Position numbers and translations under genes: made by a program. DNA of 64,000 bases from Aquimarina acroporae (lineage in GTDB: Bacteria; Bacteroidota; Bacteroidia; Flavobacteriales; Flavobacteriaceae): contig NZ_JALPRE010000020.1 in assembly GCF_023195925.1 (NCBI RefSeq), positions 1 through 64,000 on the forward strand, given 5' to 3'. This document shows, piece after piece, positions 1 to 9,457 of the stretch. The first letter of the stretch is position 1, and every line of letters begins with the position of its first letter. Under the pieces are notes generated by a model, which was given only the letters and a program-made list of their open reading frames with translations, was not told the origin of the DNA and did not search any database.

Positions 1-2
1 GA

Positions 3-65
3 GTATATGCCGTGGTGTTAGAAACACCCTATGGAAATGCATTACGTAAAATAGTAGTTGAATAA
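3..65 (+). CDS. C-terminal end of an unidentified protein (5' end outside window)
   Basis: The frame starting at base 3 is open from the window edge and ends at TAA 63-65. The last 20 residues read VYAVVLETPYGNALRKIVVE. It is followed within 25 bases by a strong hairpin, which fits the end of a real plus-strand gene converging on the receptor gene next door. Too little is present to name a family. Confidence 0.5.
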   Translation, partial: VYAVVLETPYGNALRKIVVE

Positions 66-85
66 ATAGATAACATATAAAAATA

Positions 86-121
86 AAAGAGGCCTCATTC
101 TAACCAGAATGAGGCCTCTTT
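86..121. terminator. Bidirectional hairpin terminator
   Basis: A 16-bp perfect stem (86-101 with 106-121, loop AACC) has an A-run on the left and a T-run on the right. It lies between the converging ends of the upstream plus-strand fragment and the minus-strand TonB receptor, so it can stop transcription from both sides. Confidence 0.85.
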
Positions 122-142
122 GTATTTAAAAATGATAACTTC

Positions 143-3100
143 TTAGTTAAAGATATAACGTAAACCTACTTGCATTTGCCATCTTGAAGAGTTTAACCTT
201 CCTGTATCGGTAATTTGTTCGATACCATTGGCAACTCTACTTTGGTCAAAGGTAAACTCTGGGTTTGGCCCTCCTTGTTCAACATTGATTAAGCTTACCG
301 TTCCAGGAATAAATTTACGTTTACCCCAATCTTTATTTAACAAGTTAGTAAAGTTATTGATATCTGCCGTAGCTTGTAAAGTGTGGTTTTTGTCTCCAAA
401 TTTAATAGAGAAATCTTGTACAAAACGAAGGTCAATTACATGGCTCCAAGGACCTTGATCTCCATTTCTTTCAGCATATTGGCCTCTTCTATCTCTCAAA
501 TAATCGTTTCCTTCTATAAATGCATTTAATTGCTGCCACTGTTGTGCTGGAGTAACTTCAATTCCATCTCTATCAGTGAAAGGAACGAGGTTTATCTCGC
601 TAGCATCTGCAGGAACATAAATTAACGCATTGTCGGTTCTATTATCACCCAATAGAGCTCCTCGGTATATGAAAGAATACGGTTGAGACTGAGCTCCTTC
701 ATAATATACTCCGATAGTGGTTTTAATGTTATCGTTCCATTTTATTTCGTAAGACATATTTGCATTAATTCTATGCCCTTGCGCAAAGTCTGATCGACTT
801 AGTTGTGGTGCGTTTTTACCATTTACAGTTTCTATACCTCTCCACTGTGAAATGTTTCTCGATGATGTTCCGTCGAAAATAGATTCTGCATCACCATATG
901 AATATGATATTTGACCCTGGAATCCATTATCGTATGGTTTTCTAAGGGTAACACTTGCATTCCATGAGTTTCCTTCTCCAGTATTCGAAGCTAGAATAAT
1001 ATCTCCATATGTATCATCAATTTCATCGTCATTATAGAAAGGTCTGTTATCTGGGCCTACCAATGTGCCAGCTACCCCTTGAATGTTTAACTGTTGATAA
1101 TAAAGAGCATTAATATTATCGTTCCAAAGAAAATCTGCGCTGGCAACCAGTCCCCAGAATGGAAGTTTTTGATCGATAGCAAAATTGACTTTGAATAATT
1201 GAGGTAATTTAAAATCTGGAGTAAATAAATTTATAGATCCTCCTAATCCACCAGTTCCTGGCTGAACGTTTACGGGTTGTTCGTTTACGTTAGGGTTAAA
1301 GATTACAGGATCAGATAAGTCAAAACTTCTTGTTTGGCCTCCTGTAATACCATTATTATTATAAGTTGCAGCTGGCCATACTAGCGGTAGTCTTGATGTG
1401 AAAATACCGAAACCTCCTCGTATTTGTGTAGTGCGAGCTCCATTTACATCCCAGTTAAAACCAACTCTTGGAGAGACATATACTTGTGTGTCAACTCCTG
1501 TTCCTACACGTGCACCTTGTAAATCATATCCTGCAGCTTCTAGTAATGGAATAGTTCTGTTGTTAAAATCATTGTTAACGGCACCATCTTCCCAGATAGG
1601 AATATCGAAACGAAGACCAGCTGTGATTTTAAAGTTATCGGTAAATTGAACTTCATCTTGAGCATAAAAACCAAATTGAAGTAAATCAAATTCAGCAGCA
1701 CCATCAGAGTTGTCACCAACTGCACCACTTCCTACCAACGAATACTCTCTTTGATAAAAGTTCACAGGCTGCCCATTTAAGAAATCATCAACTGTAAGAA
1801 AAGTGTAGTCTCCGTGGTTAAAGGCGAAGAATAGGTTTTTGATCTTAGAATATTCATTATGTGTACCAAGTGTAATGGTGTGTTTTCCCTTATAAATCTC
1901 AAAGTTATTGGTAAAGGTAAAGATGTCTTGGTCTAATAAGTTGGCCGTAGAGAAGGGCTCATTTCCAAAAATCAAACCTTCGTCAAAACGAAAAGCGTTT
2001 AAGCCATCTGCGATTCTTACCGTAGGAAAAGCAGCTCCATCTGGATCTCTATCGTCTCGAACTCTAGTATAACCTATAATGAGGTTGTTAGAGAAATCTG
2101 ATCCTATAGATGAATTAATTTCTAGGGCAGACGAATGCGTTTCTGTGACAAACCTTTCAGATCCATTTAAAAACCCGATAGCGTCGTTATCAGAATTTCT
2201 AGCCTCTAGGTTATCTCCTTTTACATAACCATGTCTAAAAGAAAGTTTGTTGTTTTCATTTATGTTCCAGTCTACTTTGATGGTAAGCTTATCACTTTCT
2301 AAAGAAGTGATATTGTTTTGGAACCCGCCTATATCATACCCATAAGTAGCCAGAGTTCGTGTTCTAAGATCTTCAATTGCAGCTAAGGTATTAGTGTTAC
2401 CATTATAGTTGCTAATATTATAAGGTTGAGGAACTTCTCTGTCTTCTCTTTCGTAATTTACAAAGTAGAATAACTTATCTTTTATGATAGGTCCCCCTAC
2501 TCTTACACCATAGGTGGTTGCTGTAAATTCTGGAAATTTCTCTCTAGACTCCCCATCGTTTACTAATATTGGAGGCGTTTTTCCTGCTAAATCTTCATTT
2601 CTTACAAAGGCATAAGCAGAACCTTCAATTTCGTTGGTTCCAGATCTTGTAACTGCACTAATAGCTCCTCCGGCAAAACCTGCAATTCGAACATCAAAAG
2701 GTGCAATTTGTACCTGAAAAGATTCGATAGCATCGACCGAGAAAGGATTAACACCGGTTTGACCCCCATTGGTTCCTGAACCTGCTAGACCAAATACATC
2801 ATTGTTTACAGCCCCATCGATATAAATAGCATTGTAGCGGTTGTTTTGACCGGCTAATGATATACTAAACCCATCATTACCTTCTGTTACCTGCGCTTGC
2901 GGAGTTAATCTTACAAAGTCTGCTACAGAACGTGAGGTTTGAGGTAAATTTTGAATATCCCGTTGAGAGATATTAGTTTCTGCTCCTGTTTTGTTTGAGT
3001 TGAATACCCCAGTATTTGAAGCCTGAATAACCACTTCGTCTAATGCAGTAGAAGATTCTACCATTTGGGTACTAATTCTAAAAGCTTGCCCTAATTGCAG

Positions 3101-3388
3101 GTAAATGTTTTCTTTTTTAAAATCATTGAAACCCACATATGATATGGTTACTGTATAAGGTCCTCCGGTACGCATACCAGAAATTCTATAGTATCCATCA
3201 AAGTCTGTTGTAGCGCCATATGTTGTACCCGAAGGTTGATGTGTTGCTATAACATTGGCACCTGGTAAAGGGCCTCCTGTATTATCTGTTACTTTACCTC
3301 CTAAGGAAGAAGTTGTTACCCCTTGTGCAAATGTTTCCCCAACACATGCTAAAAGGATTACAGCGAATAAAAATGCAATCTTTTTCAT
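143..3388 (-). CDS. TonB-dependent receptor, Oar-like
   Basis: Outer-membrane TonB-dependent receptor of 1081 residues. A signal peptide (KK, hydrophobic core, cleavage after FAQ near residue 22) is followed by a carboxypeptidase-regulatory-like beta-sandwich at about 25-110 (GGKVTDNTGGPLPGANV, then TDFDGYYRI), a TonB-box-like stretch ALDEVVI, a plug domain and a long beta-barrel ending in an aromatic-rich strand (VGLRYIFN). The plug segment with AGQNNRYNAIYIDGAVNND and GGAISAVTRSGTN is typical of the Oar group, whose substrates are mostly unknown; some move proteins or peptides. There is no SusD-like partner beside it. The next gene upstream is another TonB receptor with a nearly identical signal peptide, but a hairpin terminator separates the two, so they are probably transcribed separately. 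The substrate cannot be told from sequence. Confidence 0.92.
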   Translation of the reverse strand: MKKIAFLFAVILLACVGETFAQGVTTSSLGGKVTDNTGGPLPGANVIATHQPSGTTYGATTDFDGYYRISGMRTGGPYTVTISYVGFNDFKKENIYLQLGQAFRISTQMVESSTALDEVVIQASNTGVFNSNKTGAETNISQRDIQNLPQTSRSVADFVRLTPQAQVTEGNDGFSISLAGQNNRYNAIYIDGAVNNDVFGLAGSGTNGGQTGVNPFSVDAIESFQVQIAPFDVRIAGFAGGAISAVTRSGTNEIEGSAYAFVRNEDLAGKTPPILVNDGESREKFPEFTATTYGVRVGGPIIKDKLFYFVNYEREDREVPQPYNISNYNGNTNTLAAIEDLRTRTLATYGYDIGGFQNNITSLESDKLTIKVDWNINENNKLSFRHGYVKGDNLEARNSDNDAIGFLNGSERFVTETHSSALEINSSIGSDFSNNLIIGYTRVRDDRDPDGAAFPTVRIADGLNAFRFDEGLIFGNEPFSTANLLDQDIFTFTNNFEIYKGKHTITLGTHNEYSKIKNLFFAFNHGDYTFLTVDDFLNGQPVNFYQREYSLVGSGAVGDNSDGAAEFDLLQFGFYAQDEVQFTDNFKITAGLRFDIPIWEDGAVNNDFNNRTIPLLEAAGYDLQGARVGTGVDTQVYVSPRVGFNWDVNGARTTQIRGGFGIFTSRLPLVWPAATYNNNGITGGQTRSFDLSDPVIFNPNVNEQPVNVQPGTGGLGGSINLFTPDFKLPQLFKVNFAIDQKLPFWGLVASADFLWNDNINALYYQQLNIQGVAGTLVGPDNRPFYNDDEIDDTYGDIILASNTGEGNSWNASVTLRKPYDNGFQGQISYSYGDAESIFDGTSSRNISQWRGIETVNGKNAPQLSRSDFAQGHRINANMSYEIKWNDNIKTTIGVYYEGAQSQPYSFIYRGALLGDNRTDNALIYVPADASEINLVPFTDRDGIEVTPAQQWQQLNAFIEGNDYLRDRRGQYAERNGDQGPWSHVIDLRFVQDFSIKFGDKNHTLQATADINNFTNLLNKDWGKRKFIPGTVSLINVEQGGPNPEFTFDQSRVANGIEQITDTGRLNSSRWQMQVGLRYIFN

Positions 3389-3614
3389 TGGAATAATTTG
3401 AGTGTTAATTGTTTCCTACAAAAGAAGCAATCTTACTACTACCTGTCCTTATCTAAAAGTTAAGTAATGGTAATTTTGAGATGAAAAGAAGGTGTAAAAC
3501 ATTAACTTTCAGTTAATTAACATTGGTGTTTTGAGGTTAGGTTATTCCGTCTGAACACAGTGATAATAAGGGGTTTCGGTTTTCAAAGAAGTATAAACCG
3601 TTGTGTGTAAAAGA

Positions 3615-3646
3615 AAAAACCTCATTCGATATCGAATGAGGTTTTT
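3615..3646 (-). terminator. Hairpin terminator after the second TonB receptor gene
   Basis: A perfect 32-nt palindrome (AAAAACCTCATTCGAT and its mirror at 3631-3646) lies just past the stop of the minus-strand receptor gene that ends at 3669. It carries A/T runs on both flanks. Confidence 0.8.
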
Positions 3647-3668
3647 AAAATATATGATAATTTTCTTA

Positions 3669-6272
3669 TTAGAACTTGTAGTTTACACTTGCGTTCCAAG
3701 TTCTTCCAATTCCTAAGAAATATCCGAAAGAATCTAATTGGTTGATGTAAGCTGAGTTGAATAAGTTCTTAACATTTCCTCTTACTGTAAATCTTTGATC
3801 ACCAAAAGTAAATTTATATGTAACTCCAAGGTCAACAAGATCATAAGAAGGTAATCTTGGTGCTTGGAACGTAGTTCCATCGATAGAAGCTTGTACTACA
3901 TCTTCAGGATCTACGAAACCGTAAAGGTCAGTATAGATATTGTAATCCATATCAACAGATAAGTTGTCAAGAATATCTAAATATCCACTAACACCAAATG
4001 AAGTTTGTGGTGCGTTACCAACTTTTGTTCCAGTTAAAGGAATTTCTCCAGTTTCAATAATAGTTGCAGTATCGTTATTAGAAAGGATGAAAGGAGAATC
4101 TCCTTCAAATTTCCAGTTACCAATAGAACCGTATCCTTTTAATCTCCATCTTCCTCCATCAGGACGGTATTCGAAATCGAATTCTAATCCTTGGTGAATC
4201 TGACCTACACTTGTTAATCTGTACGTAGTGAAATCTCCATTAGCTAATTCTGGACCAGCAGTACTTAAGAAACGGTTTGCCCACTCAGTTCTGTAGACAT
4301 CAACGTTTAAAGCGAAGTTTTTACCTCTAAAACGGTATCCAGCTTCTAAACCAGTAATTTCTTCGTTATCAACTTCAGGCTCAATTAAAGCATTAGAGTT
4401 TCTGATATCTTCAAATACATTATCTAAAAACGGCTGACGAGAGAAGAATCCTGCGTTTGCATAAATTGCATGTTCTTGGGTGAAGTTATATGTAGCACCT
4501 CCTTTAACGTTGTATCCTACTTTGTTTAACTTTTCAGATTTTCCAAGTCCATCTCCGTTACCAACAAAACGTCCTTCTCTTTGGTACGATTGTGTAGAAA
4601 CAGCACCTTGGAAGAATACAGCAAATTTATCTGTTGCATATTCAGCTTGACCAAACCCACCTACATAATTGATGTTTTCTGAGTAGTCAAACTGTGTTCG
4701 GTTAGCTTCGTCTGCAAAATCAAATAAAGCTGACCAAGGATCTGCAGCAAATTCTTCAGTAAATGTGTAATCTGAAGGTCTGTCTGTTCTAAAGTTATCT
4801 GTGAAACCGTTAAGACCTAAAAGATCATTTACTTGTCTAAAGTGATCTCCTCTATATAATCTAGCGTCGAAACCAACATCAAACGTCCAGTTTTGCTCTA
4901 ATTCTATGTTTAAGTTAGAAAGTAAACCATACCAGTTGTGGTTATTTACAGATGATCTTCTGATATATGAAGATCCAAAGTTACCGAAACCATTTGCATC
5001 AGCAGTAGCAATATTGTTGGCAACGATACGATCGAAATCGATATTTTCATTATTATTATCGTTAACACGAACTCTTCCTCTTCCTAGACCACCGGTTCCT
5101 CCACCACGTCCCCATGATGCATAAAGTACAGTAGATAGGTCTAATTGCTCATTGATGTCAAAATCCCAGTTTAAGTTAGCTACTGGTTTGTGGTAGTAGT
5201 TTCTTCTTTCAGTAAAACGCTCTCCATTTAAGAAACCAGAGTTTCTATTTTGCTTTTCTCCGAATTCTTCATATACCTCAAGATCTTGAGAGAAATTTTG
5301 ATCGTGCCACTGTGGAGCACCAGTAATTAAGAAATTAAAAGTATTTTGCTCGTTTGGCTTGTATCCAACAGAGAATAAGTAGTTCTGTCCTTGTCCGGCA
5401 GTACCTTCAGCATACTTTCTGTGTGCTTGCCAGTGATCAACTAATACAGAAAATGCCCATCCGTTATCAGATAAACCAGAGTTGTAACTTACAGTTGCTT
5501 TTCCGTAGCTATCGTTACCTGCTAATAATCTTACAAATCCACCTTCTCTTTGGTCGGTAGTTTTAGAGATAATGTTGATAGTACCACCCACAGAAGAGAT
5601 TGCAAGTTTAGAAGACCCTAAACCACGTTGTACCTGTACTGCGTTTGCTACATCAGACATACCAGCCCAGTTAGACCAGAATACTCTTCCGTCTTCAGGA
5701 CTGTTAATTGGTTGTCCGTTTAATAATACCGCAGTGTTAGTGTTATCAAAACCTCTTAAGAAAATCTGGCTATCTCCAAATCCTCCAGCTTGGTTAGACA
5801 CATATACCGAAGGAGTATTTTTGATCGTTTCAGTAAATTCTACGTTACCTGCAGCTTTTAATTGAATGTCATCTCCTTTAATAGTTGCCACAGCGATAGG
5901 AGTTTTTCTATCCTCTGCTAAATCGACAACTCCAGAACCTACAATTACGATTTCTTCTAAAGAATTGTCAAGTTGAAGTGTAATTGTTCCTAAATCCTGA
6001 TCTCCATTAGTTACATCATAAGCGATGTTTTTTGATCCAAATCCTACATAAGAAATGTTGATAGTTCCTGTTGGGCTATTCACCTTAAGAGAGAACTTAC
6101 CATCAAAGTCTGTTGTTGTTCCATTAGAAGTTCGTACTTCAAGAATGTTTGCTCCTGGAAGAGGAGCATTTGATTCACCATCAAAAATGGTTCCTGTTAC
6201 TACTCCCTGTGCAAACGTTTCCCCTACGAATGCCATGAGGATTACAACAAATAATAATGTAATCTTTTTCAT
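3669..6272 (-). CDS. TonB-dependent receptor
   Basis: Outer-membrane receptor of 867 residues. The signal peptide ends FAQ near residue 22. A carboxypeptidase-regulatory-like domain follows (VVTGTIFDGESNAPLPGANIL, then TTDFDGKFSLKV), then a TonB-box-like SLEEIVIVGSG, a plug domain (VYVSNQAGGFGDSQIFLRG, VQVQRGLGSSKLAISSVGG, GTINIISK) and a barrel ending in NASVNYKF. Those plug motifs are the usual ones for classical siderophore/cobalamin-type receptors. No ligand gene, SusD or transport operon is adjacent, so the substrate is unknown. About 18 of the first 24 residues match the receptor downstream, which suggests a shared secretion leader or an old duplication of the 5' end. The family call is firm; the substrate is open. 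Confidence 0.92.
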   Translation of the reverse strand: MKKITLLFVVILMAFVGETFAQGVVTGTIFDGESNAPLPGANILEVRTSNGTTTDFDGKFSLKVNSPTGTINISYVGFGSKNIAYDVTNGDQDLGTITLQLDNSLEEIVIVGSGVVDLAEDRKTPIAVATIKGDDIQLKAAGNVEFTETIKNTPSVYVSNQAGGFGDSQIFLRGFDNTNTAVLLNGQPINSPEDGRVFWSNWAGMSDVANAVQVQRGLGSSKLAISSVGGTINIISKTTDQREGGFVRLLAGNDSYGKATVSYNSGLSDNGWAFSVLVDHWQAHRKYAEGTAGQGQNYLFSVGYKPNEQNTFNFLITGAPQWHDQNFSQDLEVYEEFGEKQNRNSGFLNGERFTERRNYYHKPVANLNWDFDINEQLDLSTVLYASWGRGGGTGGLGRGRVRVNDNNNENIDFDRIVANNIATADANGFGNFGSSYIRRSSVNNHNWYGLLSNLNIELEQNWTFDVGFDARLYRGDHFRQVNDLLGLNGFTDNFRTDRPSDYTFTEEFAADPWSALFDFADEANRTQFDYSENINYVGGFGQAEYATDKFAVFFQGAVSTQSYQREGRFVGNGDGLGKSEKLNKVGYNVKGGATYNFTQEHAIYANAGFFSRQPFLDNVFEDIRNSNALIEPEVDNEEITGLEAGYRFRGKNFALNVDVYRTEWANRFLSTAGPELANGDFTTYRLTSVGQIHQGLEFDFEYRPDGGRWRLKGYGSIGNWKFEGDSPFILSNNDTATIIETGEIPLTGTKVGNAPQTSFGVSGYLDILDNLSVDMDYNIYTDLYGFVDPEDVVQASIDGTTFQAPRLPSYDLVDLGVTYKFTFGDQRFTVRGNVKNLFNSAYINQLDSFGYFLGIGRTWNASVNYKF

Positions 6273-6507
6273 TATAAATAGTATGAGTTAAATTAATTCG
6301 TGCAAAAGAACAAAGATTTATGGAATCTAACTTTACCTTAATGTTAAGAGTTTTTCACATAAATTTTGCATTTATAAAGTAAACGATTTTCTACTACTTG
6401 CTGATAGTCAGTTTGTTGAAGATATTCAAAAGTTATTAACCAGGGTAATGTTAATTTTTTTTGTTTTAAAACATGCAACTTTAACATTTTGAGATCGTCA
6501 GAATTAA

Positions 6508-6540
6508 GAAAAAAAGCCCTTAATAATGAAGATTAAGGGC
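6508..6540 (-). terminator. Terminator of the pgi operon
   Basis: A 9-bp stem GCCCTTAAT/ATTAAGGGC (6516-6524 with 6532-6540) is followed on the minus strand by a run of seven T. It sits 8 bases past the pgi stop codon. Confidence 0.85.
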
Positions 6541-6548
6541 CTTGTTTT

Positions 6549-8189
6549 TTATTTTTTCAAATATCTCTTCAGAAGGTTTTGTGTAGAGGAATCATGTTGA
6601 TAACTTTCAGTTTTGTTAATTTCTGATAGTATTTTTGTAGCAAGTTGTTTTCCTAATTCTACTCCCCATTGATCATAACTAAATATATTCCATACTATAC
6701 CTTGCACAAAAATTCGTTGCTCATACATAGATACAAGGGCTCCTAAACTTTTTGGAGTTAGTTTGTCAATCAAAACCGTAGTGGTGGGTTTGTTGCCTTC
6801 AAATATTTTGAAAGGTGTGAGTTGTTTAATTTTTTCATCAGAGGTGTTTTTCGAAGAAAGTTCTTCAATTACTTCGCTCTCTGTTTTCCCATTCATCAAT
6901 GCCTCAGTTTGCGCAAAGAAATTTGCCATGAGTTTATCCTGATGATCTTGATCTTCAAACAGCGCATATTTAAAACCTATAAACTCTGCTGGTATTAATT
7001 TCGTTCCCTGGTGTATAAGTTGAAAAAAGGCATGTTGTGCATTGGTGCCTGGTTCACCCCAAATAATAGTTCCAGTTTGATAGGTAACTTCTTTTCCATT
7101 GCGATCTACACTTTTACCATTACTCTCCATTATGCCTTGTTGTAAATATGCAGGAAGTCTATGTAAATATTGTGAATATGGAATAATGGCTTCACTTTCT
7201 GCATTGAAAAAGTTATTGTACCAAATACTTAGCATACCAAGAATAACAGGAATGTTTTCTTCAAAAGGAGTCGTTTTAAAATGTTCATCCATATTATGGG
7301 CTCCTTCTAATAAGGAAGCAAAGTTTTCATATCCTATAGAAAGACTTATTGATAACCCTACAGCACTCCATAGCGAGAAACGACCACCTACCCAATCCCA
7401 TAAGGGAAAAATGTTTTGCTCTTCTATGCCAAAATTGGTAACGTTTGGTATATTACTTGAAACAGCAACAAAGTGTTTTCCTACGGCATCTTTTGATGCA
7501 TGTTCTATAAACCATTTTCTGGCGGTAGTAGCATTCGAAAGCGTCTCTTGAGTAGAAAATGTTTTAGAAACCACAACAAATAGCGTGGTTTCTGGATCGA
7601 GATCTTTCAAGTGTTGATGTACGTGGTCTCCATCTACATTAGATATAAAATGTACCTTAAGATGATTTTTGTAAAATGCTAATGCTTCTGTGATCATTGC
7701 TGGCCCAAGATCTGAACCTCCAATACCAATATTTACGATATCTGTAAATGGTTTTCCGGTATGTCCTTTGAGCGCTCCAGAAATAACCTGATCGCAAAAG
7801 TTTTTAATTTTTTTCTTTACTGCGGTTACCTCAGGAACTACATTTTTACAATCAACATTAATTTCATGAGTACTAGGAGCTCTTAGAGCTGTATGCAAAA
7901 CGGCTCTTCCTTCGGTCTCATTAATAGTGCTTCCCCCAAAATAATGTTGAATAGCTTCGTCTAATTTTACTTCTCTCGCCAGGTCTAGGAGTAATTTTTT
8001 AGTGGTTTGATCTATTCTGTTTTTAGAATAATCTACATAAAAATCTTCCCAAGCAATGCTAAAATCATTTGCTCGACTGGCAGACTCATTAAAAAGATCT
8101 TTGAGATGTGTTTTTTTTATACTCTCATAATGTTTTTGTAATGCTTCCCAGGCTTTTGTGGTGGTGGGATTAATAGTTGGTAATGCCAT
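6549..8189 (-). CDS. pgi: Glucose-6-phosphate isomerase
   Basis: Interconverts glucose 6-phosphate and fructose 6-phosphate in the cytoplasm (glycolysis/gluconeogenesis). The 546-residue length matches the long bacterial/eukaryotic type. The family signatures are complete: a phosphosugar-binding glycine loop (IGIGGSDLGPAM), PGI signature 1 (DWVGGRFSLWSAVGLS), and signature 2 near the C terminus (GIVWNIFSYDQWGVELGK), which carries the Q and K seen in active enzymes. It is the last gene of the DUF3108/TDO-like/M23/pgi run. Only one base lies between the M23 stop and its ATG, so it is co-transcribed, and a terminator follows. Confidence 0.97.
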   Translation of the reverse strand: MALPTINPTTTKAWEALQKHYESIKKTHLKDLFNESASRANDFSIAWEDFYVDYSKNRIDQTTKKLLLDLAREVKLDEAIQHYFGGSTINETEGRAVLHTALRAPSTHEINVDCKNVVPEVTAVKKKIKNFCDQVISGALKGHTGKPFTDIVNIGIGGSDLGPAMITEALAFYKNHLKVHFISNVDGDHVHQHLKDLDPETTLFVVVSKTFSTQETLSNATTARKWFIEHASKDAVGKHFVAVSSNIPNVTNFGIEEQNIFPLWDWVGGRFSLWSAVGLSISLSIGYENFASLLEGAHNMDEHFKTTPFEENIPVILGMLSIWYNNFFNAESEAIIPYSQYLHRLPAYLQQGIMESNGKSVDRNGKEVTYQTGTIIWGEPGTNAQHAFFQLIHQGTKLIPAEFIGFKYALFEDQDHQDKLMANFFAQTEALMNGKTESEVIEELSSKNTSDEKIKQLTPFKIFEGNKPTTTVLIDKLTPKSLGALVSMYEQRIFVQGIVWNIFSYDQWGVELGKQLATKILSEINKTESYQHDSSTQNLLKRYLKK

Positions 8190-8190
8190 T

Positions 8191-9444
8191 TTATAAAATT
8201 TCTTTTGGTTTAAATTGTATGCTGTCTAACTCTGCTTTTAAAGGTTCTATGTGGTTATAAAATGCAGGGCGTAAACTGTCTGCCAATGGTTTTGAAGCGG
8301 GTAAGTCTTGTTTAAAAGGGTCTACTTCCTTTCCGTTTTTCCAGAATCGATAGCAAACATGCGGGCCACTGGTGTTTCCAGTCATACCAATATAGCCTAT
8401 TACATCTCCTTGTCGCACAAATTGACCTACTTTTACAGCTTGTCGGCTCATATGTAAATACTGTGTGTCATAAGTCGCATTATGCCTTATTTTTACATAT
8501 TTACCATTTCCGCCCCTACGTTCAGATTTAGTAACAATTCCATCGGCTGTGGCTAAAATGGGTGTGCCAATAGGAGCGGCAAAATCTGTTCCTCTATGTG
8601 GTCTTATTTTATTGCCATAATATTTGATCCTACGTCTTAGGTTGTATCTTGAAGATATTCTACTAAACTTTACAGGAGCTCTTAAAAAAGCTCTTCTTAA
8701 ATTATTGGCTTCTTCATCAAAATAGTCTATTGAATTATTAATAGAGTCGTCTTTAAATCTAAAAGCATATACTGGTTTTCCTCTATGTTCAAAATAAGAA
8801 GCCTTGATTTGATCTACTCCTGCAGGAATGGTATCATCTATAAACTTCTCGGTGTACATAACCTTGAAACGATCTCCCGCCTGAAGTCGAGTAAAATCTA
8901 TAGTCCATGCATAGATATCTGCCATATTATAGGCTACCAGAAAATTTAGATCTAGGTCGTCAAAAGTTTGCATCAGACTACTACTTATGGTTCCTGAAGC
9001 AGTTTTTTCAACTAGTTTTACTGGTTTTTTTCTCTTACTGGCTATAATACTGTCTCTAAAATCAATAACTGTATAGTCGATTTTATTGTTTTGGTATACA
9101 AATACTTGGGCTTTTTCTGAAGTGTCTTTTGCCTTAAGTAGCATATAGGGTTTACCTGCCTGTATTCTAGCTACATTGAACGTATCTTTAATTTTGTTGG
9201 TAATTTCGAATACTTTGGCTCGGGTAATACCGTGGTTATCCATTATTTCACCAAAACTGTCACCAGGTTTTATAGTATCTTTTACTACCTTGAAATCATC
9301 GAGTATATAGCCAAACTCCCTTACAACCGGGGGTTTTTTTTCTTCCTCTTTAACTTCAGGAACAACTGTATTCGTTTCTTTTTTTTCCTTTTGACATGAA
9401 AATACTACTACCATAAGTAGCAGTAGGTAACCTATTTGCTTCAA
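8191..9444 (-). CDS. Peptidoglycan DD-metalloendopeptidase family protein (M23), lipoprotein
   Basis: Predicted envelope murein hydrolase anchored as a lipoprotein. I place the start at the TTG at 9444 (417 aa), not at the ATG at 9609. The longer version would overlap the upstream gene by 152 nt and adds a tail with no family match. From the TTG the protein opens with a lipoprotein signal MKQIGYLLLLMVVVFSC, Cys17 being the lipid site, 13 nt after the upstream stop codon. The M23 domain lies at about 275-375 with HRGTD (His283, Asp287) and YLH (His331). The usual HxH zinc/catalytic motif reads HVC (His362, Cys364), so the second histidine is a cysteine. I believe this substitution is common in Bacteroidota relatives. 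The region before it is the elastin/OapA-like spacer seen in MepM-type enzymes. Confidence 0.88.
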   Translation of the reverse strand: MKQIGYLLLLMVVVFSCQKEKKETNTVVPEVKEEEKKPPVVREFGYILDDFKVVKDTIKPGDSFGEIMDNHGITRAKVFEITNKIKDTFNVARIQAGKPYMLLKAKDTSEKAQVFVYQNNKIDYTVIDFRDSIIASKRKKPVKLVEKTASGTISSSLMQTFDDLDLNFLVAYNMADIYAWTIDFTRLQAGDRFKVMYTEKFIDDTIPAGVDQIKASYFEHRGKPVYAFRFKDDSINNSIDYFDEEANNLRRAFLRAPVKFSRISSRYNLRRRIKYYGNKIRPHRGTDFAAPIGTPILATADGIVTKSERRGGNGKYVKIRHNATYDTQYLHMSRQAVKVGQFVRQGDVIGYIGMTGNTSGPHVCYRFWKNGKEVDPFKQDLPASKPLADSLRPAFYNHIEPLKAELDSIQFKPKEIL

Positions 9445-9457
9445 CTGATGACTATTT

